From Gautieria morchelliformis (Eukaryota; Basidiomycota; Agaricomycetes; Gomphales; Gomphaceae), in NCBI GenBank assembly GCA_015179125.1, contig WHVA01000388.1:1-64000 (forward strand): a DNA stretch of 64,000 nt. The letters are read 5' to 3'. A program made the translations under genes and the position numbers. Every line of letters starts with the position of its first letter. The stretch's first letter is position 1. The notes below the pieces were generated by a model. The model was not told the origin of the DNA, made no database searches, and worked only from the letters and a program-made list of their open reading frames with translations. Shown here piece by piece: positions 1 through 9,302 of this stretch.

Positions 1-2
1 TA

Positions 3-1169
3 GCGGCGTCATCGTTGCACACTGTCAACGACCCCGCCCTTCAACAGCGGGTAGCACAGATCAAGGCCCAGTACATCGGGCCTGGCGTGGCCCTGCCTCC
101 ACCGGCGGGGACAGTTCACCCTCCCTACCCGGGGGAGGGGACGCTCATCCCACTCGGAGATCCACCGATCTCTGAGACGGGCCTCCTACCATGGCCGGTA
201 GGAAAGGCCCAACAGCGTCGTATTCAATGGTACGACGTCTGCCCGCTCGACGACCCACGCTTCGTTGAACTCATAGCGCGGGCAAAGGAAACGCTGCAGC
301 TCGCGCGTAGGCGCGAGATGATCGGCGTATTCAAACGCATCGAGCACGAACAACGCGCTCGCAATCCCAAAAGGGATTGTCTCGTGATAGCGGGCGGTAC
401 CCCGCACGATATCGCGGCCATCCTGAAGGGTTGGATACACAACCCTGAAGGAATCCCATCCGCCATCCATGACAATGCGGATGGCACCTTCAACCTAGAC
501 AACATGGACATCTGGATGTGGTTGAAGGCCCTTGCGCCCTGGGTCAAAGGGGTTGCATCACCACTCAGGGCGAGGCTACTCGACCTATTCGGCTCAACAG
601 ACCAATGGTCAAACCTCGTCGATGCCAGGGAAGTGCTGACGCCTCAGAGCACCACCCTGTGGCTCTCAATCACGGGCCCATTCCCTGTGGAGGGCCGAGC
701 TGGCCCCAACATCCCTCTCGCCGAGATCACGAGATGGTTGGCCTGCTATGCGGGGGTCACTCGCGAGCGAGTGGCACGCATTGAACATTATGTTCAACAC
801 AGCATCACCGGCGCGGCATTCAGTGCCGCCGCCCGCGAGGGCCAACAAAAGGTCATCGAGACCAGCCACGTGAGGGCCGCGGTGCCGCGACCCCTCACTC
901 ACGCTCAGCTCGACCAAGAGCTGGCGCGCTTCCGGCCCCCTCCTCAGACTGAGGACCCGGCCGTTGAGGCCATGCTCCGCGAGGACACTGGCCTCATCAC
1001 CCAAGCGGATACCGCCGCTAGTGGTGAGGCTGACCAGCCTCACCCAATCACCACCGATGACGTGGAGGTGCCCCCGGAGGAGTCACGCGCTCCACCGGCC
1101 CCGTACAACGACGACGTCATCATATCGGCCACTCTAGAGGACTCCCTCATGGATGACCTCTATGAGTAG
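3..1169 (+). CDS. Extra ORF (ORF3) of T-family gypsy element, copy 1, 5' end outside window
   Basis: The frame is open from the left edge to the TAG at 1167-1169, about 388 residues, and lacks its N-terminus. It aligns along its length with the C-terminal two thirds of the frame at 17308-19264 (minus) in the complete T element; both share blocks such as VIAGGTPHDIAAILKGWIHN and RPLTHAQLDQELARFRPPPQ. It sits just before the polypurine tract and the 3' LTR, downstream of where integrase lies in the complete copy. No transmembrane segment or known domain is visible, so it does not look like an envelope protein. The tail is acidic and Pro-rich. It has no internal stop, unlike the frameshifted copy at 17-19 kb. 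Function is unknown; being a retroelement accessory protein is inference from position and conservation. Confidence 0.75.
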   Translation, partial: AASSLHTVNDPALQQRVAQIKAQYIGPGVALPPPAGTVHPPYPGEGTLIPLGDPPISETGLLPWPVGKAQQRRIQWYDVCPLDDPRFVELIARAKETLQLARRREMIGVFKRIEHEQRARNPKRDCLVIAGGTPHDIAAILKGWIHNPEGIPSAIHDNADGTFNLDNMDIWMWLKALAPWVKGVASPLRARLLDLFGSTDQWSNLVDAREVLTPQSTTLWLSITGPFPVEGRAGPNIPLAEITRWLACYAGVTRERVARIEHYVQHSITGAAFSAAAREGQQKVIETSHVRAAVPRPLTHAQLDQELARFRPPPQTEDPAVEAMLREDTGLITQADTAASGEADQPHPITTDDVEVPPEESRAPPAPYNDDVIISATLEDSLMDDLYE

Positions 1170-1193
1170 TAGTTGACCCCTATAGTTGTCTAT

Positions 1194-1205
1194 AGAGGGG
1201 GAGGG
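1194..1205 (+). other. Polypurine tract of T copy 1
   Basis: AGAGGGGGAGGG directly abuts the TGTAAATAAC start of the LTR. The same 12 bases precede the 3' LTR of the complete T element. This is the expected plus-strand DNA primer site. Confidence 0.8.
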
Positions 1206-1420
1206 TGTAAATAACCCATGTATCTACATGTACAATAGTTATTACATAATCCCAGTGGGCCCCTTAGGGACCCATTGTATAGTTTATGCGTGGGAACCGG
1301 CCAGCGGTTCCCATCGCATCTTACTCTTACCTGTCACTACGTAGCATTCAGAATACCACTCATTGGTCAAGTTCTGTAGTGCCCTTGTGATACAAGGTCT
1401 TAAGATTGACATCCTTTACA
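1206..1420 (+). repeat. 3' LTR of T-family element, copy 1
   Basis: A 215-bp LTR beginning TGTAAATAACCC and ending CCTTTACA. It is nearly identical to the 214-bp LTRs at 17045-17258 and 24809-25022 and to the LTR at 63246-63458. Its ends form a 6-bp inverted repeat (TGTAAA/TTTACA). The matching 5' LTR is outside the window, so the target duplication cannot be checked. Confidence 0.9.
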
Positions 1421-1429
1421 GGTGGCCAT

Positions 1430-2100
1430 CAGTGCAATTGTAGGCCACACAATGTAAAACAGACCCTGATGTGTGACATACCTTGTTGAGCCCATTCAGC
1501 ACCTTTGGGTCTGAGTAGACCTTCTCTTGGAAGCATGACACAATGGGCGGCAGCCTCATGTATGCCATGAGATATATGTCATGCATGTGGTTGTACCTGC
1601 CAGCTGGAACACACGTCATCAGCATTGTGTGCCACACAGAGCGCAGCAGCAGCCTTAGCACCAGAAGAAAGCCCTGCTGCAGCACAGCACACTCACCGGC
1701 TCCGCCAATACCATGCCTTCATGCCATGGATTACTGCGTCCTCCTGTGTGCCTGTTGGCTTTCCACTGCATCAATGATGAGTGGTCCACATTGTAGATGA
1801 TCATCCACAATGTGCCTTGTCCCAGCCACTCGCAAGACCTAATCCAACACTCCCCAGCCCCATAACAGCTTGCATTAGCCCTTGTCATCACTGTTGGCTT
1901 TACTGTGCACGTACTTCCATTCCACCACTTTTCTTTCCACCTCCAAGGTCATTCATGACCCCTGTGCATCATCTGCTAACCTATGGGAGGCAATCTCAAA
2001 GAAAAGGATGTGCAGGCTGAAGAGGTCTGTGGGTAGGTCAAACGGGATTCCTAGGAGAACCTCAGGCAACATGTATGCATCAGTAGCACAAAACCACAAA
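1430..2100 (-). pseudogene. Decayed gene fragment of unknown identity
   Basis: Two minus-strand stretches look protein-like. Around 2080-1890, a frame containing LPEVLLGIPFDLPTDLF runs through one TGA (near 1953) and continues about 25 residues. Around 1620-1480, a frame containing YNHMHDIYLMAYMRLPP ends at a plausible donor site (AAG/GTATGT). I cannot join them into one gene model and do not recognise the family. The rest of 1421-2345 shows nothing else. It could be a host gene relic or part of a DNA transposon. Confidence 0.25.
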
Positions 2101-2345
2101 TAAAATAAAATAAAATCAAAAAGCAATGTTGGCACGACAGGGAAAATGGCACAGTGAGGAAACTTGCATGTGCCAAAATGGCCCCAGTTGGTGTGGATCT
2201 CGAAACAAGAGATGGGCTGCCAGCAGGGTGGTTGTGGTAGTAAGTAAGAGCAAAATGAAGCTCAAATGATTACATAATGTCATTTTTTGTTTATGTAAGA
2301 GAAATCATGCAAAAGACAGAGGTGTGTGACACAAAATATGGGAAC

Positions 2346-2594
2346 TGTACCCGATGTGTCAGTTCTCAGTCTCACAGTATGTGTGATAAAACTGTATACC
2401 TGTACCTGACGTGTCAGTTCTAGATACAGGAACTATCAATAACATGTATAAGTGAGTATATGAGCACTTTACCTCAGTCTCACAGTACGTGTGATAAAAC
2501 TGAGGGAAAGGCTGGAACTCCGACTCACGTCTCAAGTATCCCCAAACATGTGGGTACTTGTGTATGCGGCTCGGTCATGCTTGTATCTCCAACA
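2346..2594 (-). repeat. 3' LTR of copia 1
   Basis: A 249-bp TG..CA unit next to a polypurine tract (minus-strand CTTGAGGGGGTG, 2595-2606). It has a homologous 256-bp counterpart at 60871-61126 in the same position relative to copia 2. A block starting CAGTCTCACAG occurs twice inside each LTR, about 110-120 bp apart. The partner 5' LTR is missing because gypsy A interrupts the element at 7100. Confidence 0.75.
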
Positions 2595-3267
2595 CACCCC
2601 CTCAAGCGGTGACCGTGATGCTAGAACGCCTGTGCAGACCAAGCATCAGGGTGAGGTGGGAAAAAGTGGGGCGGGGAAGGGATTTCGTGAGGATATCAGC
2701 AGAGTTATCGCGTGTAGGGACATGTGTAAAGTGCACCTCGCAGCGTGAGACTCAATCATGAATAAAGTGATGAGCCACGTCTATGTGTTTGGATCTGGCA
2801 TGAAAGGTCGGGTCCCTGCTAAGGGTGATCGTGCCCATGTTGTCGCAACGGATATTGGTAGAGGCCTTCTGCTCAAAACCGAGGAGCATGAGGAGGTTCT
2901 GTAGCCAGAGAGCCTCCTTCGTGGCATAGCTGCATGCCATGTACTCAACCTTGACACTAGAGGTCGCCACAGTTGGCTGTTTCTTAGAGCTCCAGGAAAT
3001 CAGACCCGAACCCAAAGAGTAGAGGTAGCCGGCGATCGATTTTTGGTCATTACGATCCGACACCCAGTCAGAGTCGACATAACCTGACAAGGAGATGTCA
3101 TTGCCACCCAATACCAGGGAAACATCGTGAGGGGTGTAAAGGTATGTGATGACATGTTGAGCCTGTGCCCAGTGAGTTGGCCCAGGGTTGGCACTGAACT
3201 GAGATGAGCGACGGCGAAGGATATGTCAGGGCGTGTGCCCATGGCAGCGTACATCATGGAGCCGATG

Positions 3268-4517
3268 TGTCATGACGCGTTTATTTCTCATACTCAGGTG
3301 CTCTGTCCTGCCATTTCTCACTCCATCTCCGTGTTCGTTCCAATCGCCATTGTCATGTTCGGCAACCGATTCTCACTGTTCGTGCCAATTACCATAGCCA
3401 CACTGTCAACGCACGATCGAAGTCTTTGGACTGACTTGGCAGTCATCGCTGGGCCTATCACCTCCTCTGCTCGACCCTCTTCCAATGGTGTTCTGATAAT
3501 CGGATTGTCATGACCTGTGTATTTCCTGCACCTTGTTATCCCCATTTCCCCATTTCCCCTTTCGCTACTCCTCCCCAGTGTTCGCTTGGCTTCGCCCTCC
3601 ACCTCGACCTCTCCTCCTCTATGTCATCTCTGTTCGCCCTTCCTTGCATTTCGCCAAACAGCCATTCGCTGCTCGCATCATTCGCCAGCAGGCACACCAT
3701 CAAATCACGATCGACATCCCTACCCGGCATGATGGCTCGTCAGTAACTCCATCAGCTTCTCGATCCAACCCCCTTTTGGTGTTCATATGAGCAGGGTGCG
3801 TTCGTGGGACGTCCTACCCATAGGTCGTGTGGGATCAACCCAGTAGATGAAGAACCCGTGCAGGGCAGTGTATATGCGGGCCCCAAGACATGATTTCGTA
3901 CATAGGTGTCTTCGCCACCTTCACTCTCCGTCGTTTCATGTTCTCCCTCTTCTCTCATTCTATTGTATGTTTATTTCATCTATGTTGTATCATGACTGCG
4001 CACCCCTATCCAACCCTGACTTGTGACGGCCTCTTTCCTATTCGCTGATACCTTACGAGCATTCGATATAAGTAGTTTACATTCGCATGTATATTCCCCA
4101 GTTCAATTATCATATGTCGTCCATCTTGTGCAAACTTGACCTCGCTGTGATCATCGTCTTGAGCCTTCTCTTGGAGATTTCTATCTTCAACCAGCAGAGG
4201 ACTTAGGCATCGCTGGTGAGTTCTCATACTTCATCTCCGTTACCTTAGCCTTCGAACTATTTTCTGTGCTGTTGGCGCAGGGATTGTCGCTACTTAGACA
4301 GCCCTTCCGTGACACCTTGCACATTGTATCGTCAAGTGCCACGGGCCATTTCGCTATGACTGTAGATAGGGTGAGCCCCGTTCGGGCAACCCTCTTACCT
4401 TGTGAACATTCGTTGGTTCACCTATTCGCTGAACGGCATACTTATTCGCACAAGTTAATTGGGCATTCACTGTGTTCACTAATACACGATATTAACGCCT
4501 AAAAACCAATCTTGACA
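3268..4517 (+). repeat. Solo LTR, family S, inserted in copia 1
   Basis: A 1,250-bp unit from TGTCATGACG to ATCTTGACA, flanked on both sides by CGATG (3263-3267 and 4518-4522). The flanks rejoin to restore the copia frame LTAIGSMMYAA. A reverse-oriented relative lies at 61489-62761 and a shorter one at 46287-47435. No coding region and no second LTR copy are nearby, so it is a solo LTR. A TATA-like motif (GATATAAG) lies near 4067. Confidence 0.85.
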
Positions 4518-5190
4518 CGATGGCAGTGAGATAAGGACACTTTCTCATGTCTCGTTTCCCATTCTCATTAGATGGACACATGTCCTTAGTGAGGAGAACA
4601 TTATGGTCGAGGGGCGTGTACTTAGCGTACGCATGTTGAAGGTTCAGCCGCTTGGCGATGGTCTCGATGTATGAAGTCTGAGAAAGAGAGATGGTCCTAT
4701 TGGCACGGTCCCTGGTGATAGCAATGCCTAGGAGATGGTGGACATCACCAAGATCAACAAGGTTGAAGATGGCACCAATTTGTGACTTCAGGTCGTGCAT
4801 CTCCTCCGCAGAGCTGGCGGCGATGCATAAGTCATCCACATGTACAGCCATGATAGATGTACCGGCGGCAGTGGTGCAGGTATACACACAGTGATCGACA
4901 GCGACCCTTGTGAAGCCGCACTCCTCGACCAGAGCCTTGTTCAGCCTGGCATTCCACAGCCGCAGAGATTGGACCAGGCCATACAGAGTCTTCTTCAAGC
5001 GGCAAACCCAGGATTCCTTCCCCTTCTCAACACGACCCTCCGGCTGCTCCATGTAGACGACATCATCAAGTTCTCCATGCAGGAAGGCGGTTTTGATATC
5101 CAATTGGTGAATGTCCCAGTCCAGCACAGTGCCTATGTGCAAGATCGTGCGCACAGACTCTATCCTTGTGACAGGAGTGAACGTGTCAGT

Positions 5191-5539
5191 TGTGAGGGCA
5201 ACACTAATGATGAAGCCACAACCTAAAGATACTCAAGGAGATAACGGCCGATGCAAGGACAATAACCAACTGTGTAGTGGGTATCTTCAGTTTATAAATC
5301 TACCAACGATAGATACATGGGGACTTGCCTGTGTAGTGGGTATCCTCAGAGATCAAGCTGAGGAAACACTACCACACTGGCTATAGTCTTATAGCGCTGG
5401 CAAGGCTTACATAATAGGGGAGATGGAAACTTGTAGAAGGTTACGGAAGGTGACGGAAGGTTACAGAAACTGATGGAAGGTTATGGAAACTGACAGAAGG
5501 TGACAGAAACTCATGGAAGGAATCTCGTGAACCCTGACA
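5191..5539 (+). repeat. Solo LTR (349 bp) inserted in copia 1 RT
   Basis: TGTGAGGGCAAC..CCTGACA flanked by TCAGT on both sides (5186-5190 and 5540-5544). Removal rejoins the RT frame (ASIDCTD with DTFTPVTR). The ends resemble those of the R family (TGTAAGGGCAAC..CCTGACA), so it is probably a divergent R-type LTR. A TATA-like TTTATAAATC lies near 5291. Confidence 0.8.
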
Positions 5540-7481
5540 TCAGTGCAGTCAATACTGGCGTGCTGCACAAACCCCTTGGCAACAACACGGGATTTAAAGT
5601 GCCTTGGCATGCCGGACTCATCCTTCTTAGTGAGGTACACCCACTTGGAAGGGATTACACGACGGTCGGGAGGCACCTCCACGCGCGGGACAAGGTCCCA
5701 GACCTTGTGTTTGGACAGGGAACTCATCTCCTCAGACATGCTCAGCTCCCACTGAGGAGCATCAGAATGGGACAGGATCTCACTGTAAGTCCTTGGGTCT
5801 GAGTTTCCACCCACGCAACACCATTCATCCGCAGAATTAGCCACAAGGACACTGACCAACTCATCAGGGACACCTCCACCCCCTCAAGAGTGTGCATTAA
5901 GGCTGCCCACACATAAATCCTTCATCACCTTGTCAAGCACCGACTCATACGAGATGCCGTGGGAAGCAGCACCAGCAGCAGAAGGCCGGGGAACATGGCT
6001 GGAGCGATGCAGCACCGTTGTCTCGCCTTGGACAGGAGGGGCCAGGGTATGGGGTTCAGGAGCACCAGGGGGAGCGACAGGAGCATCAGGCTCACGGGAG
6101 TCGCCATCGGGGTCGGCCAGCAGCTCAGATTCGTTCGCAACGACACCAGGGTGGAGCTTACATGGGCGGCAGTCCTGACTCTCCACAAAGACCACATTCC
6201 TAGAGACGTGGATTTTACCTGTGGACCTCTCCAGGCAGCAGTAAGCTTTTGATGACTCTGAGTAACCAACCAAGACACACTCGACAGACCAGATGTAGAT
6301 CTTCGGGTTATCCCCGAGGATGTAGACCCAGGCACGGCAGCCAAGTTCACGCAGGTGCGAGACATCAGGGTGTCGCCCAAACCATAGCTCATAGGGGGTC
6401 TTGCCACGAAGGGTGTGGGTGTGAGTCCTGTTCTTCAGATACACAGCAGCTTTGACAGATTCAGCCCACAGGCTGGGCGGCAGGTTTGCATCTGACCCGA
6501 TTGCACGGGCACAGTTCATGACAGTGCGGTGACAGCACTCAGCTTTGCCATTCTCAGCCGACGTGTAGGGGGTGGTAGTTTTGTGGCAGATACCCTCGAG
6601 TTTGAGGTAGGACTCAAAAGTGTTGGAGGTGTATTCCCCACCGTTATCAGTGCGAAGCATGCACACCTTAGCATTGCTCTCCCTCTCAACGAGTGAGAGC
6701 CACTCTTTGAATACCGTAGCAGCGTCGGACTTCTTCGTTAGTGGGTAGAGCCAGGACATGTTTGAGTAATCATCAATAAAGTTAAGAACAAATCTATCGC
6801 CCGCTGCACTACCGACGTCTTCTGGACCGGTGATGTCAGAGAAGAATTTCTCAAGCTTCCCAGTCACCCTCGCCCCCCTCTCACTTTGGGAATGGGTGTC
6901 TTTGTCTGTTTGCCAAGGACACAATGTTCACAAAGGGGGGGGAGGGAGGATAAGTCGACAGGCATACCTTGAGCCATGCTGGACTTGGCCATTTTGATGA
7001 TGGAAGCATAGTTGAGGTGGCCAAGGCGTCTGTGCCACGTCTTGAGGTCAGGGGCAGCGCGGAGGATATTAGCTTTGTCATGCACGGGTGAAGGGTTGCT
7101 GTTATGACCGTTCATTTCCGACTTCCGACCTTCAGTTCCGCCACACCTTCCGCCCCTCCGATATTTCCACAACACGTTCCGCCCCTCCGATATTTCCGAC
7201 ATTCCGCCCCTTGTACATTTCCCTTGTTCTTTCGACTCTATTACTCGGACCAACCGGACCCACCTCACCGTCCATCAAGACCATATATCCGGTCACCCTT
7301 GTAGTTCGTTGTCAAATATGCTTTCCCGACCCCTTGTTCTTTGCCATTGTTCTACCTTACCCTGAACCCCCTTGTAGTCCCATTGTTCCCAATAGTTAGT
7401 TCCCACGCATTGTTTACTCGACTTCCGCTTCCCCCGGAATTTGCTTAGTACCATATCATTACCTGTTGCCTCAGCTCTTTG

Positions 7482-7489
7482 TATAAAAG
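7482..7489 (+). promoter_or_regulatory. TATA box of the gypsy A LTR
   Basis: TATAAAAG lies 34 bp upstream of the AATCAGATAAT block at 7516. That is normal TATA-to-start spacing and would place the transcript 5' end at about 7512-7516. The start site is inferred, not observed. Confidence 0.6.
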
Positions 7490-7515
7490 CCTGTCATGTA
7501 TGTCTCTTATTCTGC

Positions 7516-7526
7516 AATCAGATAAT
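7516..7526 (+). promoter_or_regulatory. Predicted 5' end of the gypsy A transcript, complementary to the primer site
   Basis: AATCAGATAAT is the exact reverse complement of the 11 bases at 7791-7801, just downstream of the LTR. The block is kept in all four G-family LTRs in the window. This matches the layout of Tf1-type self-priming, in which the first 11 nt of the mRNA fold onto the primer-binding site. Confidence 0.6.
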
Positions 7527-7790
7527 CGCCTTCGATACTTGATTTCCTTCGCTCCATCTCCTGTTCTTAGCACAGCGAGTCTAGCAAGATCTCAGTCTCT
7601 CCGCCTTCCGTCTTCTGCCTTCCGCCTCAGTTCCGACTCAAGTTCCGACTAAACTTTTGGTTCAGTACTTTCCGACTTCCGACTCAGTTCCGAAATACTT
7701 AGGACAATAGTTCATTGGGGGCGCAACCTACAAGTTGAAGCCGCTGTCCTTTTCAGTTCCGACTTAGTGGAAATCTCGATACGTAACAGT

Positions 7791-7801
7791 ATTATCTGAT
7801 T
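7791..7801 (+). other. Self-complementary primer-binding site of gypsy A
   Basis: ATTATCTGATT starts two bases after the LTR end (CA at 7787-7788). It does not begin with the TGG expected for a tRNA 3'-end primer. The same bases follow the 5' LTR of gypsy B (minus strand, about 44802-44812). Confidence 0.6.
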
Positions 7802-7821
7802 CCCACCCGATAACTATCACT

Positions 7822-9283
7822 ATGCCTCCTCGTACCACAGCTACTTCAGCTTGAGCAGGAGCTGTCGAAGCTCTCTCTTATTTTGGCAGTCTCAGATCCG
7901 CAGCACCAAGGCACGCGGAACCCTCCGGCAGCTCTCGTGCCGACGATGAGCTCTCCGATGCTATTCCCCAACGATTAGAAGAAGTTCCCGACGCTAATCC
8001 CGACGACAATCCCGACTATGACGGAAACTCGACGAGTAGCAGCGGCGAACAAACAGCAGCGTCATTCCGACGCCCAGCTCCACCACCACCACCTCCACCA
8101 GGACCACCTCCAGGCGGCCCTCATGGCGGCCCACCTGGCGGTCCCCCAGGGCGGTCCTCCCGGCAGCCCTCCACCTCCAATTCCACCTCAGATTCCCGCC
8201 AACCCAGTTCCGCCCACGCCAGTTCCGGATCTTGCACAAGCCATCGCCATGCTAGCCGGACAACTTCAACGCCCGGCCCAAGCACCACCACGCCCCAAGA
8301 CAAAGGTCCGCGAACCAGATCAGTTCGACGGTTCCGATCCCAAGAAGCTCCAGCCATTTCTGGTCCAGCTTCAACTCAATTTCCGTGATCGTCCCGACGC
8401 CTTTCCTGACGACGAACGGAAGGTCAATTACGCCCTTTCCTATCTCCAAGGCACGGCTCTCGACTACTTCGAACCCGCCCTAATGGACCCGTTCGCTCTC
8501 GTTGACTGGGCCGACGATTACCACAACTTCGTTTCCAAACTCCGCAGCAGCTTCGGACCATTTGACATGGAAGCCGATGCGGAAAATGAACTCGATAAGC
8601 TTCGTATGAAAGACACTCATAAGATAGCTAAATATATCATCACATTCCAGCAGCTCGCTCCTCGAGTCCAATGGGGAGAAGCCGCACTCCGACGCCAGTT
8701 TTACATGGGCTTGCCATCCCGGATCAAGGATGAAATTGCCCGCGTCGGAAAACCCGCCAACCTTACCGACCTCCGCAACCTCGCCCAATCCATCGATTCG
8801 CGCTACTGGGAAAGACACTCTGAGATTGCTCGCGAAACTTCCGCCCAGGGCAAGAACGACAAGTCTTCCAACAAGAAGTCTGATAAAGACAAGAAGAAGA
8901 CTAATTCCGGAAACAACAACTCCGGAAACAACAACAACAGCAACAGTTCCGGATCCAACTCCGGCAACCGGAACAACAACTCCACCCCTCGCAACAACCA
9001 GGCCTCTGGTTCCAATACCAACGCCCAAAAGAGCACTCCAGACCTTTCCGACAAACTTGGGAAGGACGGAAAACTAACACCTGTAGAACGCCAGCGTCGC
9101 ATGGACAACAACCTTTGCCTTTTCTGCGGCAAAGGCGGTCACGTCGCTCGCGAATGCACTCGCGCTTCCGTCTCCGCTGCTAAGGCCAAGGGCCGCGCAG
9201 CAAAGACGGAAGAGAAATCCGAAGCGGCTCCTGCTGCGGATTCAAAAAAAAGTCAGCAGTCCTCTGGCCTCCGCACGAGCTGA
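7822..9283 (+). pseudogene. Gypsy A gag (nucleocapsid zinc knuckle), one stop and one frameshift
   Basis: ATG 7822 begins MPPRTTATSA, as in gypsy B (ATG 44781, minus). A TGA at 7852-7854 sits where B has an arginine codon. The frame then runs to a Pro/Gly-rich segment near 8140-8165, where it shifts to the frame open from 8018 to 9283. That part carries the capsid region (KVREPDQFDGSDPKKLQPFL; LQGTALDYFEPAL; MEADAENELDKL), an Asn/Ser/Lys-rich linker of low complexity and a CCHC knuckle (CLFCGKGGHVARECT) near 9113-9157. The role is capsid assembly and RNA packaging. The two lesions make this copy non-functional for gag. Confidence 0.85.
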
Positions 9284-9302
9284 GGGCTGTGTTGACCCCA
9301 TT

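Larger units (their letters stand above)
2602..7095 (-). pseudogene. Ty1/copia pol (copia 1): pre-integrase, integrase, RT, RNase H, interrupted
   Basis: Read on the minus strand from 7095 down: a GAG-pre-integrase segment (WHRRLGHLNYASIIKMA, with CEHC), then an integrase core at 6924-5884 (FIDDYSNMSWLYPL; DNGGEYTSN; SAENGKAE). RT follows at 5859-4530 (IPSKWVYLTKKDESG; YMEQPEG; MAVHVDDLCIA, so the YxDD box reads HVDD), and RNase H at 3260-2602 (DSDWVSDRND; ADILTKSLP). A solo LTR at 5191-5539 splits RT and the S-family solo LTR at 3268-4517 splits the RT/RNase H junction; removing either restores the frame. A TGA at 2752-2754 follows HHFIHD. Gypsy A (7100) cuts off gag and protease, which I did not find on the other side. 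A dead element. Confidence 0.85.
7100..7788 (+). repeat. 5' LTR of gypsy A (family G)
   Basis: A 689-bp LTR from TGTTATGACC to ACGTAACA, rich in repeated TTCCGAC-type motifs. Family members lie at 15898-16571 (minus), 34967-35624 (plus) and 44815-45499 (minus). It is inserted into the pre-integrase region of copia 1; the left-side target is GTTGC (7095-7099). The right-hand duplication is absent because the 3' end of the element is lost. Confidence 0.9.

Noticed and set aside
8480-9028. Long minus-strand ORF opposite gypsy A gag
   Set aside because: Shadow of the gag frame with low-complexity composition; the plus strand has capsid and zinc-knuckle motifs.
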